Shown one piece after another: positions 50,423-59,801 of a stretch of DNA of 64,000 nucleotides. Each line of letters starts with the position of its first letter. The stretch's first letter is position 1. The DNA comes from Pseudoselenomonas ruminantium. Lineage in GTDB: Bacteria; Bacillota; Negativicutes; Selenomonadales; Selenomonadaceae. Location: positions 88,904-152,903 of the forward strand of contig NZ_FNJQ01000002.1 in assembly GCF_900104055.1 (NCBI RefSeq), given 5' to 3'. Under the pieces are notes generated by a model. The model searched no databases and was not told where the DNA came from. It saw only the letters and a list, made by a program, of their open reading frames with translations. The translations under genes were made by a program, and so were the position numbers.

Positions 50423-50451
50423 TTTACATTTAATTATTGCAGGTATATAAT
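50423..50451 (+). promoter_or_regulatory. Promoter of the accessory (moron) block
   Basis: TTTACA (50423-50428) and TATAAT (50446-50451), 17-bp spacer: a strong sigma-70 type promoter between the late terminator and the accessory genes. It lacks a switch palindrome, so it may work in the lysogen. Confidence 0.8.
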
Positions 50452-50508
50452 TGAATCAAGATAAAGGACAAGTTCACAGTAGATGGACAAATAAAGGAGG
50501 AGACCACC

Positions 50509-50943
50509 ATGAAGCGCGTTTGTTACGAAGAATACACCCGGATCTTTAGAGAGTTCGTAAGAACTCACGGCGAATACACCGAACGTTCCGAGCACGAGTA
50601 CAGCACCACCTACAAGACTCTCGGTTTCAAAGATGGGGCCGTATGGTACGAATACACCCGCGACAACAATGGTCGCACCGAGTTTTGGAACACCGAGGAC
50701 AGTGAAAGCCGCTACATCGACGAAAAGGGAAGCGGCGAATGGGTTAAGTTGGGTATGCGGTACAACCTCAACGAGACTTATTCAGCGAGCTATCGTTTCG
50801 CACAGTTCTTTATTTCAAGCACCGGGCAGTACATGAAAGTTTGGTTGTCAAGCAACTGGAACTCCAGCTACGACAAAACCGAATACTACTTCATGGGAAA
50901 CATCGACGAACCCTTTAGCGTCATTGACCATTATGTAAAATAA
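50509..50943 (+). CDS. Accessory protein, unknown
   Basis: 144 residues, RBS AAAGGAGGAG. Rich in Tyr, Ser and Glu, with predicted beta strands (FKDGAVWYEYTRDNNG, MKVWLSSNWN). No signal peptide. First gene of the block. No family recognised. Confidence 0.6.
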   Translation: MKRVCYEEYTRIFREFVRTHGEYTERSEHEYSTTYKTLGFKDGAVWYEYTRDNNGRTEFWNTEDSESRYIDEKGSGEWVKLGMRYNLNETYSASYRFAQFFISSTGQYMKVWLSSNWNSSYDKTEYYFMGNIDEPFSVIDHYVK

Positions 50944-50957
50944 AGGAGGCACACATC

Positions 50958-51191
50958 ATGGAATACTTACGGATTGAAGCACAAAGACAGGCCTACGGCC
51001 CTGACGACCTTAAGCGCAAGACTATGACCGTAGGGGAGCTTAAGAGACTTCTCGAAGATTTCGACGAAGATTTACCTGTCATTCTCTCACACGACAACGG
51101 GTACACCTACGGAAGCATTTCCGACGACGGCATTTCCGAAGATTACTACGCTGACGAAGTTGAGGATTCCTACGGCGAAGGAAGTGAATGA
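50958..51191 (+). CDS. Small acidic accessory protein
   Basis: 77 residues with MTVGELKRLLEDFDEDLPVI, a motif found in many small phage and plasmid proteins of unknown role, and a very acidic tail. RBS AAAGGAGG. Confidence 0.6.
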   Translation: MEYLRIEAQRQAYGPDDLKRKTMTVGELKRLLEDFDEDLPVILSHDNGYTYGSISDDGISEDYYADEVEDSYGEGSE

Positions 51192-51277
51192 GTCGAAACA
51201 GGGCTTCGGCCTTGTCTGCCGGGATTGACCGCCCGGTACTGATGAGACAGGTTTTTATGAGAAGGAGGATTCAATTT

Positions 51278-52075
51278 ATGAACGCTTACGAAGAAAAGAT
51301 TGAACGTCGCCGGGAATACTACGAGAGGAAGGCGGCAGAGGCCACCGCGGCCAGCAAGGCTGAATTCCAGTCCTTCCGCAGTATGGCAGAGGTTATCCCG
51401 ATGGGCCAGCCGATCTTAGTTGGACACCACAGCGAGCGCGGGGACAGGGCCTACCGGGGGCGCATGGAACGTCACATGGAAAAGAGCGTACAGCTCAACG
51501 ACAAGGCCGAATATTATCGGCAGAAAGCAGAGGCAGTCGGCACAGGCGGCATTAGCGGTTACGATCCGGACGCTATCGCGAAGCTAGAAGAAAAGCTGGA
51601 AGGGCTTAAGGCCAGTCAGGAAAAGGCAAAGGCGGCAAACAAAGCCCTCCGGCTAAAGGACACCACAAAGGGAGATGAACGCCTCCGGGAACAGGGTTAC
51701 ACCGATGAAGAAATTAAGAAGCTCCGCACCCCGGATTGCTTCGGGTGTATCGGTTACGCACCTTATGTACTTTCTAACAATAACGCGAATATTCGCCGGA
51801 TCGAAAAGCGTATTGAGCAGTTGAAGGCGGCGAAGGAGCACGAAGGAGAGGAAAAGGAAACTGACCTGTATAAATATTCGATTGAGGAAGGCAGGGTACA
51901 GTTCGTATTTGACGGAAAGCCGGAGCCAGCCGTCAGAAACATTCTCAAAGGCAACCACTTCAAATGGAGCCCGTCACGCGGCGCGTGGGTACGGCAGGCA
52001 ACAGCCAACGGCAGATACGCGGCAAAGTGCGTTATGAAGGAATTGGACGAAATGGAGGCATTTGACAATGAGTGA
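51278..52075 (+). CDS. DUF3560 family protein
   Basis: 265 residues from ATG 51278 (AAGGAGG eight bases upstream). N-terminal ERRREYYERKAAEATAAS and PMGQPILVGHHSERGDRAYR are the family signature, followed by a coiled coil and a C-terminal fold (FDGKPEPAVRNILKGNHFKW, SPSRGAWVR). Frequent on mobile elements; function unknown. Confidence 0.8.
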   Translation: MNAYEEKIERRREYYERKAAEATAASKAEFQSFRSMAEVIPMGQPILVGHHSERGDRAYRGRMERHMEKSVQLNDKAEYYRQKAEAVGTGGISGYDPDAIAKLEEKLEGLKASQEKAKAANKALRLKDTTKGDERLREQGYTDEEIKKLRTPDCFGCIGYAPYVLSNNNANIRRIEKRIEQLKAAKEHEGEEKETDLYKYSIEEGRVQFVFDGKPEPAVRNILKGNHFKWSPSRGAWVRQATANGRYAAKCVMKELDEMEAFDNE

Positions 52076-52403
52076 GAAGGAATTTAAGCCCTTTAGCGGG
52101 TGGCACGAATTTGCAGAGGCGACCGGGAAACGTGGTTACGAAGATTATGCGAAGCCGAACGACGAAGTTGACCGGGAAACCTACGACCACTTTCTGAATA
52201 TCCTGCCGCCCGCCACTATGGGCCGGGGATATTTTCAGGTAGGGGAAGCCTATGACAGCGTTGAGATTGATGGCAAGTGGAGACAGACCTACATGACGTT
52301 CTTGAAGGAGGGGGACAAGTATTATTTTCTTGGGGACTTGCCAGCCGGGTACATTCGGGAGCCTAGCGGGAAGGTTCACAGATTCAGAGGCCATTTGATA
52401 TAA
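52068..52403 (+). CDS. Accessory protein (DUF1419-like)
   Basis: 111 residues from ATG 52068 (GGAGG ~10 bases upstream), overlapping the DUF3560 stop. Segment EVDRETYDHFLNILPPATMG and a beta-rich end resemble DUF1419-type mobile-element proteins. Function unknown. Confidence 0.6.
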   Translation: MSEKEFKPFSGWHEFAEATGKRGYEDYAKPNDEVDRETYDHFLNILPPATMGRGYFQVGEAYDSVEIDGKWRQTYMTFLKEGDKYYFLGDLPAGYIREPSGKVHRFRGHLI

Positions 52404-52434
52404 TACGGGTAGAACCATCTAAGGGGGCAACGAT

Positions 52435-52653
52435 ATGACAGAAACAAAAGAACAGCCAAAAGGAAAGCGGGGGCGGCCTAGAGTCGCCCCGGAGGATAGG
52501 AACTGGCGGGAAGGCCATCAGATAAAAGCCTATCCACACGAATACGAGATTATCAAGCGTTTTATCCTTCTCGTAAGGAAGCACCCGGAACGTTGCGAGA
52601 AGGTTTTGGAGATCTTGGAAAGCTGGGAGGAAGGAGGCAAGGAGGAATGGTAG
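52435..52653 (+). CDS. Small basic accessory protein
   Basis: 72 residues with GKRGRPRV (AT-hook-like) near the N-terminus and a C-terminal helix (IIKRFILLVRKHPERCEKVL). May bind DNA. Overlaps the next gene. Confidence 0.55.
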   Translation: MTETKEQPKGKRGRPRVAPEDRNWREGHQIKAYPHEYEIIKRFILLVRKHPERCEKVLEILESWEEGGKEEW

Positions 52654-52849
52654 TAAAAGTAAAAAGGGCGTGCCCCTTTTGCGGGGAAATGGAAGTCGAA
52701 GTTTACGAACACCATGCCGAAGTGGCAGGATTGAAGTATGCGGCTTTTATCCCGAATGTACAGTTTGCGGGTGCAGGCTGAATTATTACAGAAGCAAGAA
52801 AGCCGCTATTGCCGCATGGGATAGGAGGGCAGACGATGGAACCGATTAA
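52647..52849 (+). pseudogene. Lar-like zinc protein gene with frameshift
   Basis: The frame starts MVVKVKRACPFCGEMEVEVY and stops after 44 residues at 52781. The -1 frame, entered at the TTTT of 52745-52748, continues PECTVCGCRLNYYR... KKAAIAAWDRRADDG and ends at TAA 52847-52849, overlapping the next gene's ATG. The two parts together make a Lar-type restriction alleviation protein (CPFCG ... CxxCG ... AIxxWDRR). Loss of one T from a T5 run explains it; a sequencing error or phase variation is possible. Confidence 0.7.
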
Positions 52850-53042
52850 GCATTGCCCTTTCTGCGGAAAGACAAGCATTAAGACCATGAAGAAAAGGAG
52901 CAAACAGCCGGGAAAGTATTCAGTATATGCCCGGTGCAAGATTTGCTACAGCCGGGGGCCATACGCACTTCTTGAAGAAGGAGAGTACACCCCGGAGCAG
53001 GAAAAGGAAGTCGCAATTACAATGTGGAACACAAGAGCCTAG
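52836..53042 (+). CDS. Lar-like restriction alleviation/zinc-ribbon protein
   Basis: 68 residues from ATG 52836 (AGGAGGG upstream): KHCPFCGKTSIKTM, CKICYSRGP, and an AITMWNTRA end, the Lar pattern CPFCG...CxxC...AxxxWNxR. Lar of the Rac prophage relieves EcoKI restriction. Last phage gene before attR. Confidence 0.75.
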   Translation: MEPIKHCPFCGKTSIKTMKKRSKQPGKYSVYARCKICYSRGPYALLEEGEYTPEQEKEVAITMWNTRA

Positions 53043-53055
53043 AGAAGTTCTTTCA

Positions 53056-53075
53056 ATCGCTAACCGCTGGAAGAC
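53056..53075. other. attR junction
   Basis: Phage arm ATCGCTAACC (53056-53065), then GC, the shared TGGA (53068-53071) and comM sequence from 53072 (AGACCGGCAG). The arm is the partner of 3285-3294 in attL. Confidence 0.75.
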
Positions 53076-53633
53076 CGGCAGATCACGATTTCCCGGGCGC
53101 ATGCGACGATGACCTTTCCCTCCAGTTTCATCCTGATAGCTGCGGCCAATCCTTGTCCCTGCGGCTATGCGGGTTCGCCGGACAAGCAATGCAGCTGCAC
53201 TCCCTATGAGATCAAGCGCTATACGCAGAAGATATCCGGCCCGCTGCTGGACCGGATTGACATCCATATCCGCGTGCCGCAGGTGAAGTATGAGGATTTG
53301 TCCGCGACCAGGCGCGCCGAGTCCTCAGCCCAGATCCGCCAGCGGGTGGTGGCAGCCAGGCAGGTACAACAGGAGCGTCTGCAGACATATCATTTGTTCT
53401 GCAATGCCCAGATGAACCATGCACTGCTGCAGAAGCTTTGTGTCTTGGAACCACGGGCGCGGCAGCTGCTGGAGCAGGCTTTCAAGAATCTGAACCTGTC
53501 GGCCCGCTCTTATGACCGCATCATCAAGGTGGCGCGGACGATTGCGGATCTGGCCGGGGCAAAGGATATCGAAGCCGTTCATGTGGGCGAGGCGATACAG
53601 CTGCGCAATGATATGGGGCAGTTTGGTGAATAA
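53072..53633 (+). pseudogene. comM: comM (yifB) 3' part
   Basis: In frame with the 5' part: after the junction it reads DRQITISRAHATMTFPSSFI, AAANPCPCGYAGSPDKQCSC (zinc-like Cys motif), ISGPLLDRIDIHIRVP and a C-terminal helical domain ending AIQLRNDMGQFGE. It has no own RBS or promoter that I can see. Excision of the prophage would restore the gene. Confidence 0.92.
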
Positions 53634-53670
53634 AATTCTATGCTTTGGTGTATAAAAATACAAAAAAGAC

Positions 53671-53699
53671 GTGACAAAGACATGTTTTCTGTGTACAAT
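53671..53699 (+). promoter_or_regulatory. Promoter of the YjiH-like gene
   Basis: GTGACA (53671-53676) and TACAAT (53694-53699) with 17 bp between, 59 bp before the start codon at 53758. Confidence 0.65.
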
Positions 53700-53757
53700 A
53701 GATGTTGCTGTAAATTTATGCAGTAATATTGCATTAACATTAAAGTGAGGAAGATAT

Positions 53758-55074
53758 ATGACATGGATTAAGTTTGTGGCCGGTGCCCTGTTTGGCATGG
53801 GCATGTTCCTGTTTCCCGTAGGCGGCGGTGAAGGTTTTTCGACGCCGGTGGGTGTGCTGACGGAATGGCTGGAAAAGCTCATCACGGCCAACGTACCCTG
53901 GTTCCTGTATCTGCTCGTGACGCTTTCGGCTTTGGGCGCGCTGGTCAGCCGCTTCTATCTGCCGGATTTTGTGGCGAAGCGTTCCTGGCTGGCCGGGCTG
54001 TTCACGATTTCCTGGCCGTATCTCTTGACACGGCTCGTGGCGCTCTTTGTCGTCATCTGCGTGGGCGCTGAAGTGGGGCCGGAATGCGTGCGCAGTGCGG
54101 ATGTGGGCGGCAGTATGGTCGGACTGTCCCAGACATTGGTGGCCCTGGCCTTTTCGCTGAGTTTCGTACTGCCCTTCCTGACGGATACGGGCATTATGGA
54201 ATTTACTGGCGTTCTGCTCAAACCGTTGATCCGTCCGCTGTTCCATGTGCCGGGGCGGGCCTCTGTTGACCTGATTGCCTCGTGGCTGGCCTCTTCCAAT
54301 ACGGCGGTACTCATCACGGCCGGGCAGTATAACAGCGGTTACTACAGCCGCCGGGAAGCGGCCACGATCATGACGAACTTTTCCCTCGTGTCGATTCCCT
54401 TCTGTATGGTGGTGGCCGGGACGCTCCATGTGAGCAATCTTTTCCCGCTGCTTTATCTGACCGTTACAGCAGTCGGACTGCTGCTGGCGGTTCTCTGCGT
54501 GCGCATTGCGCCGCTGGCCACGGTCGCGGAGGATTATCGCGGTGAGCCGCAGCTCAAGGAAGAAGTGCCGCAGGGTTCATCGCTTTTCAGCTGGGCCATT
54601 GCGGCAGCGCTGGAGCGGGCGGACAAGTTCCGGTTGTCACTGGCCGTGAAGGTCGGTCTGGAAATGGCCGTGGGCATCCTCTTTGACCTGATTCCCATCG
54701 TGATTGCCTGGGGGACCATTGGTACATTGCTCGTCAATGAGACGCCGGTCTTCCAGTGGATTGCCAATCCTATGGGCCTCTATATGTGGGCTATCGGCAT
54801 TCCCGATGCTTTCACGCTGGCACCGGCAACGCTCGTGGGTTTCATCGATATGTTTATCCCTGCCCTGATTACGAATGCGGAGGCGCCGGAGAATATCCGC
54901 TTCTTCATCTCGGCTTTATCGCTGGTACAGATTATCTATCTGACCGAGGTGGGCAGCATCATTGTCAAGAGTGATGTCGGTCTGGATGTGAAGCGTCTGT
55001 TTGTGGTATTCCTGGAACGTACCTTGGTGGCCATTCCGCTTTTGTGGATGGTGACGAAATTTTTTGTCGGCTGA
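53758..55074 (+). CDS. YjiH-family membrane protein (nucleoside-recognition GATE domain)
   Basis: 438 residues with about ten membrane segments. GATE-type features: GxxxFLFPVGGG at the start, VALAFSLSFVLPFLTDTGIM, DLIASWLASSNTAVLITAGQYNSGYYSRREA. YjiH proteins are thought to be transporters of unknown substrate. Monocistronic with its own promoter. Confidence 0.82.
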   Translation: MTWIKFVAGALFGMGMFLFPVGGGEGFSTPVGVLTEWLEKLITANVPWFLYLLVTLSALGALVSRFYLPDFVAKRSWLAGLFTISWPYLLTRLVALFVVICVGAEVGPECVRSADVGGSMVGLSQTLVALAFSLSFVLPFLTDTGIMEFTGVLLKPLIRPLFHVPGRASVDLIASWLASSNTAVLITAGQYNSGYYSRREAATIMTNFSLVSIPFCMVVAGTLHVSNLFPLLYLTVTAVGLLLAVLCVRIAPLATVAEDYRGEPQLKEEVPQGSSLFSWAIAAALERADKFRLSLAVKVGLEMAVGILFDLIPIVIAWGTIGTLLVNETPVFQWIANPMGLYMWAIGIPDAFTLAPATLVGFIDMFIPALITNAEAPENIRFFISALSLVQIIYLTEVGSIIVKSDVGLDVKRLFVVFLERTLVAIPLLWMVTKFFVG

Positions 55075-55152
55075 CAATATCAAAGAAGGAAAAAATCTGC
55101 TCCTTACAGAATTATAGGGTAATGGATTTAAGCATTACTGGAGGGAGCGCTG

Positions 55153-57150
55153 ATGTTAGCCGATTGCAAGAAAAAATTTGCTAATATTGACGATGCCTTC
55201 GCGCCGGTTCTGGTTTGCCGGAGGCATGCGGATGCTCTGGAAGTCCTGCATATTTCTGCAGGACTTTGTCGTACGTTCAAGTTGTCGCGGGAGGCACTGC
55301 TGCATGGTTTGGTGCTGCCGGTAAATGATATCGTGCATCCCGATGATATCGTACGAGTGTTGCGCTATATGCAGCGCAGCTATCTTGATCCGGATGAGCC
55401 ACAGCAGTTCAGCTACCGTATGAAATTGCCCGGAATGACGGATTATATCTGGCTCCTGTCGGTGATTTACGGGCACCGCCTGCCGGATGACACGATTCTG
55501 CAATATATAACCAGTCTGGATATTACACAGGAGCAGCTGGCTCATAAGGAGCAGGAAGCAAAGTTTGAGCACACCAGCGCACTGCTGGAAAAGATTCTTG
55601 ATACGACACAGACGGCGCTTTTCTGGAAGGATAGGGAGCGGCGTTTTTTGGGTGCGAACAAGGCCTTTCTCGATTATTATGAGTTTCCTTCGGATAAGGT
55701 CATCATTGGCAAGACGGATGAGGATATGGGCTGGCACGGTGAGGAGGAGCCGTTCAAGAATGATGAATGGCGGGTAATCCATTACGGTGAGTCAACCTAT
55801 CGTGTGCATGGTCGGTGCATGAGCCATGGGGAGATGCGGGATATCGTGGCCAGTAAGAGCCCGCTGATTGAGAATGGTCAAATCGTAGGTTTGGTGGGCA
55901 GTTTTGAGGATGTCACCGATGAAATCCGTCGGCAGGAGCAGTCCAGGAAGCTCAATGTGCAGCTGCAGCAGGCTCTGGAGCGGGCGGAGAGCGCTAACCG
56001 GGCCAAGACAGCCTTCCTTTCCAATGTCAGCCATGATATGCGTACCCCACTGAATGGCATCCTGGGTATTGCTGAGCTGGCCGTCAAGACCGATGATATC
56101 AATAAGATGCGGGAATATCTGCAAAAGATCATGACCGCAGGTTCCCTGTTGAAGGATCTGATTAACGATACCCTGGAACTTTCCCGTATCGGCAGCGGCA
56201 AAAAGCAGCTGGATCTGGAAGTGGTGGAAGCTGACCACATGCTGGAACGGCTGATCACGTCTATCCGCTCCTCGGCAGAGCAGAAAAAAGTCAATTTTCA
56301 TGTGGGGCTGGCGCTGGCAGAATTAGGTTTTGTGCAGGTTGACCGGCTGAAACTGTCCAAGGTGCTCTTGAATCTCCTGTCCAATGCGGTGAAGTTCACG
56401 CCCGAAGGCGGCGATGTGTGGCTGCTGGGGGAAATCCTATCCTCTGATGAGCAGCAGGGGCTTTGCCGGTTTACGGTAAAGGACAGCGGCATAGGCATGT
56501 CGCCGGAATTCATTCCGCGGATGTTCATGCTCTTTGAACAGGAAAATGCCCTGTCGGCGCAGGGCGTGCAGGGGACAGGACTGGGGCTTTCCATTGCCAA
56601 GGAGCTGCTGACGTTGATGGGCGGTGAGATTACCGTGGACAGCGTGCAGGGAAAAGGTACGACCTTTACGGTGGAGGTCAGCCTAGCCCGGGTTAATGTG
56701 CCGCATGGTGAGAAAAAAGACGAAGTGGATGAGAAGATAAACCTGAATAATCGGCAGGTGCTCGTCTGTGAGGATAATGAGCTGAACCGGGAAATCGTCA
56801 CGACGATTCTGGAAATGAATCACCTGCGGGTATTGAATGCAGAAAATGGGGAAGAGGGAATCAAACGTTTCCTGGAGTCACCGGAATACAGCATTGAAGC
56901 AATCCTGATGGATATCCGCATGCCTGTATTGGATGGATTGGAAGCAGCGGCCCGGATTCGCGCACTTTCGCGGCCAGATGCCAAGCTGGTGCCCATCATC
57001 GCCCTGTCGGCCAATGCCTTTCAGGAGGATGTGGATGCTTCCCGCAAGGCCGGCATGGATGACCATCTGACCAAGCCTGTGGAGCCGGAAATATTGCTGA
57101 GCTGCCTGGCCGAGCATATCGGTGCTTATACGAAAAAACAGCAAGGCTGA
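55153..57150 (+). CDS. Cytoplasmic hybrid sensor histidine kinase
   Basis: 665 residues, no membrane segment. Two PAS-like domains (~20-125 and ~145-260), HisKA with SHDMRTPLNG (His294), HATPase with NLLSNAVKFTPEGG, DSGIGMSPEF and GTGLGLSIAKEL, then a receiver domain with Asp587 in MDIRMPVLDG and the Lys in TKP. It senses an intracellular signal and passes phosphate within itself; no separate output gene is adjacent. Confidence 0.92.
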   Translation: MLADCKKKFANIDDAFAPVLVCRRHADALEVLHISAGLCRTFKLSREALLHGLVLPVNDIVHPDDIVRVLRYMQRSYLDPDEPQQFSYRMKLPGMTDYIWLLSVIYGHRLPDDTILQYITSLDITQEQLAHKEQEAKFEHTSALLEKILDTTQTALFWKDRERRFLGANKAFLDYYEFPSDKVIIGKTDEDMGWHGEEEPFKNDEWRVIHYGESTYRVHGRCMSHGEMRDIVASKSPLIENGQIVGLVGSFEDVTDEIRRQEQSRKLNVQLQQALERAESANRAKTAFLSNVSHDMRTPLNGILGIAELAVKTDDINKMREYLQKIMTAGSLLKDLINDTLELSRIGSGKKQLDLEVVEADHMLERLITSIRSSAEQKKVNFHVGLALAELGFVQVDRLKLSKVLLNLLSNAVKFTPEGGDVWLLGEILSSDEQQGLCRFTVKDSGIGMSPEFIPRMFMLFEQENALSAQGVQGTGLGLSIAKELLTLMGGEITVDSVQGKGTTFTVEVSLARVNVPHGEKKDEVDEKINLNNRQVLVCEDNELNREIVTTILEMNHLRVLNAENGEEGIKRFLESPEYSIEAILMDIRMPVLDGLEAAARIRALSRPDAKLVPIIALSANAFQEDVDASRKAGMDDHLTKPVEPEILLSCLAEHIGAYTKKQQG

Positions 57151-57237
57151 AGGGAATGAGAAAGTTTTACCTGTGGCAAAACTGAAACAAAGGCGTTATA
57201 ATGAAAGTTACATTTTAGTGACAGGAGCGATCTTTCC

Positions 57238-59673
57238 ATGCTGACAGCCAGCGTCTTTGTGAATATTCCCGTAAAAAGTATAGCCAAAGCTTTTACCTAC
57301 AGCGTGCCAGCCGAGCTTTCGTATCTGGAAGCAGGCTGGCGTGTTTTTGTGCCCTTTGGAGGGCGCAAGGTGGAGGGATTTGTTGTTTCGGTGGCGGAGC
57401 AGTCAGCAGCTGAGCTCGGGGATATGGCGGCAAAGCTCAAGCCAATTGAAGCGGCGGTGGACGAAGAAGCGTGGTTTTCGAAGGCAATGCTGCAGACCGC
57501 CAAGTGGTTAGCGGACTTCTATCTGTGTTCGCTGGCGGAGATGATGCGGCTATTCATGCCCGGCAAGAGCGGCATCAAGATAACGGTAATCTATCAGGCC
57601 GTGCCGGAGCAGGCCGAGCATCTGTTGCTGGCCATGCCTGCTTATCGCGCTGTATATGAGGCATTAGCTGTGGGCGGCGGCCTGTCGAAAACAGAACTGG
57701 GCCGGAAACTGCCCGAGCATAAGGACGACCTGCCGCAGATGCTGGAAAAGCTCAGTCAATACGGTGTGGTTGCTCGGGAATATCAGGCGGGCAAACGGGA
57801 AAAGGCCCGCTATGAGAAATTTGCCCAGCTGCTCGTTACGGTCACACCGGAACTTTTGGCAGATTTCAAGCGCAAGAAGGCCCAGCAGCATCTGTTGGAG
57901 CTGTTGGCGGCAGCGGAGCAGGGGCAGCTGCCATTTGCGGCGTTGAAGGCGCAGAAGGTGGCCACGGCTACGGTCAACAATCTGGCGGCGGCAGGCCTCG
58001 TGAAGATTGCCCAGCGCCGCGTGCTGCGGGACAGCTATGAACATGCCCAGGGAAATGCGCGGCAGGATATCACGCTGACAGAAGACCAACAGCAGGCACT
58101 GGATGCAATGGCTCCCTGGCTGGAGGAGTGCAAGCATCATGGCTTCCTGCTCAAAGGCGTCACGGGCAGCGGCAAGACGCAGGTCTATATCGAAATGACC
58201 AAGAAAATCCGGGCTTTGGGGCGGCAGGCCGTGGTGCTCGTGCCGGAAATCGCCCTGACCGGTCAGGTTGTATTGGCTTTCAAATCTTACTTTCCCGATG
58301 ATATCGTTGTCATCCATAGCCGCCTGTCCATGGCAGAACGCAACGATGCCGTGGTGCGGGTGCGCCGCGGCGAAGCGGGCATTGTGATTGGCGCACGGTC
58401 GGCATTGTTTACGCCATTAGATAATATCGGCCTGATCATCATGGACGAGGAGCAGGATACGTCCTACAAGCAGGATGAGTCGCCGCGCTATCATGCCCGC
58501 GTAGTGGCAGAGGAAATGGCTCGGATTCATGGTGCAGTGCTCCTACTGGGCAGCGCAACGCCCTCCATGGAGTCCTATTATCGGGCGAAGCAGGGCGAAC
58601 TGACCTTATTGACCATGCCCAAGCGCATCGGCAATATGCCTTTGCCCGTGGTCAAATGTGTGGACATGCGGCAGGAACTCAGGCTGGGCAACCGGCATAT
58701 CCTGTCGCGGCTCCTGCAGCAGCTGATTGAGGAAACCATGGCGAAGAGACAGCAGATCATCATCATGCTGAACCGCAGAGGGTTCTCAACGTTTGTTATG
58801 TGCCGCTCCTGCGGTGAGGTTATCAAGTGCAGACTCTGTGGCCTGCCATTGGTCTATCATAAGAACGGCAGGCTTTCCTGCCATCATTGTGATGTGGCTG
58901 AACCGGTGCCCGATGTCTGCCCGAAATGCGGCAGCCGTTATATCAAATACTTTGGCTCCGGTACGGAAAAGCTCGAACAGGAATTGCATCAGCTGGTGCC
59001 TTCGGCCCGGGTAATCCGCATGGACCGGGATACGACCAATACGAAGTTTGCCCATCAGGAGATTCTCGACAAATTCCGCCGGCAGGATTACGACATCCTG
59101 CTGGGCACGCAGATGGTGGCCAAGGGACACGATATTCCCAATGTCACGGCGGTGGGCATCATCAGTGCGGATTCCAGCCTCAACATGCCGGACTTCCGGG
59201 CGGCAGAGCGCTGTTTCATGCTGATTACCCAGACTGCGGGGCGGGCCGGTCGGCATGAACATCAGGGGCGCGTGGTGATCCAGACCTACAATCCCGAACA
59301 TTATGCCGTGACCTGCGGCATCGTGCAAGATTATGAGGGCTTCTATGAGCAGGAAATGAAACTGCGTCAGGGCTTGTTCTATCCGCCCTACAGCCGTATC
59401 GTAAAACTGCTGTTCCAGCATGAGGACGAGACTATGGCCAAGGGCAATGGACAACGCCTGGTCAAGGCGTTTGGTGAATATTTTGCTGGCGCGAAGGGAC
59501 AGCAGGTCATTGGCCCGTCGCCGGCGGTGATTGCCCGGTTCCGTGGCATCTACCGCTTTGTGGTGCTGATCAAGACGGCAGACCTGCCGGCCGTGCAGGC
59601 TTTTTTGCGCAGCCAGAAGCTGCATCTGCGCACAGATGTGGCAATCGACATCGATCCGATCACGATGCTGTAA
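57238..59673 (+). CDS. priA: Primosomal protein N' (PriA helicase)
   Basis: 811 residues. N-terminal 3'-DNA-binding domain, helicase with GVTGSGKT (307-314), MDEEQDTSYKQDESPRYHAR, GSATPS, the zinc-binding Cys set (CRSCGEVIKCRLC, CHHC, CPKCGS) and GTQMVAKGHDIPNVT. Restarts stalled replication forks. A TATAAT lies ~40 bp upstream. Confidence 0.96.
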   Translation: MLTASVFVNIPVKSIAKAFTYSVPAELSYLEAGWRVFVPFGGRKVEGFVVSVAEQSAAELGDMAAKLKPIEAAVDEEAWFSKAMLQTAKWLADFYLCSLAEMMRLFMPGKSGIKITVIYQAVPEQAEHLLLAMPAYRAVYEALAVGGGLSKTELGRKLPEHKDDLPQMLEKLSQYGVVAREYQAGKREKARYEKFAQLLVTVTPELLADFKRKKAQQHLLELLAAAEQGQLPFAALKAQKVATATVNNLAAAGLVKIAQRRVLRDSYEHAQGNARQDITLTEDQQQALDAMAPWLEECKHHGFLLKGVTGSGKTQVYIEMTKKIRALGRQAVVLVPEIALTGQVVLAFKSYFPDDIVVIHSRLSMAERNDAVVRVRRGEAGIVIGARSALFTPLDNIGLIIMDEEQDTSYKQDESPRYHARVVAEEMARIHGAVLLLGSATPSMESYYRAKQGELTLLTMPKRIGNMPLPVVKCVDMRQELRLGNRHILSRLLQQLIEETMAKRQQIIIMLNRRGFSTFVMCRSCGEVIKCRLCGLPLVYHKNGRLSCHHCDVAEPVPDVCPKCGSRYIKYFGSGTEKLEQELHQLVPSARVIRMDRDTTNTKFAHQEILDKFRRQDYDILLGTQMVAKGHDIPNVTAVGIISADSSLNMPDFRAAERCFMLITQTAGRAGRHEHQGRVVIQTYNPEHYAVTCGIVQDYEGFYEQEMKLRQGLFYPPYSRIVKLLFQHEDETMAKGNGQRLVKAFGEYFAGAKGQQVIGPSPAVIARFRGIYRFVVLIKTADLPAVQAFLRSQKLHLRTDVAIDIDPITML

Positions 59674-59801
59674 AACGACATTTGTGCAATTTTATGCGCA
59701 AAAATATGAAAAATAACAGGAATCGGGCGGTGGTTTGTTGAAATTTAAGTTATGGCATTTGACCGTAGAGAAAAAAACATAACAGTGTGACGAGGTGAAT
59801 G

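Larger units (their letters stand above)
3280..53071. mobile_element. Integrated contractile-tailed prophage (~49.8 kb) in comM
   Basis: The element is bounded by the break in comM and carries every module of a temperate phage: serine integrase and repressor, early/replication genes, terminase, head, sheathed tail, DGR, lysis genes and accessory genes. All structural genes look intact. The sheath and tube genes indicate a myovirus with a PBSX-like tail. The exact ends are placed in the TGGA shared by both junctions (3277-3280 and 53068-53071). Confidence 0.95.
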
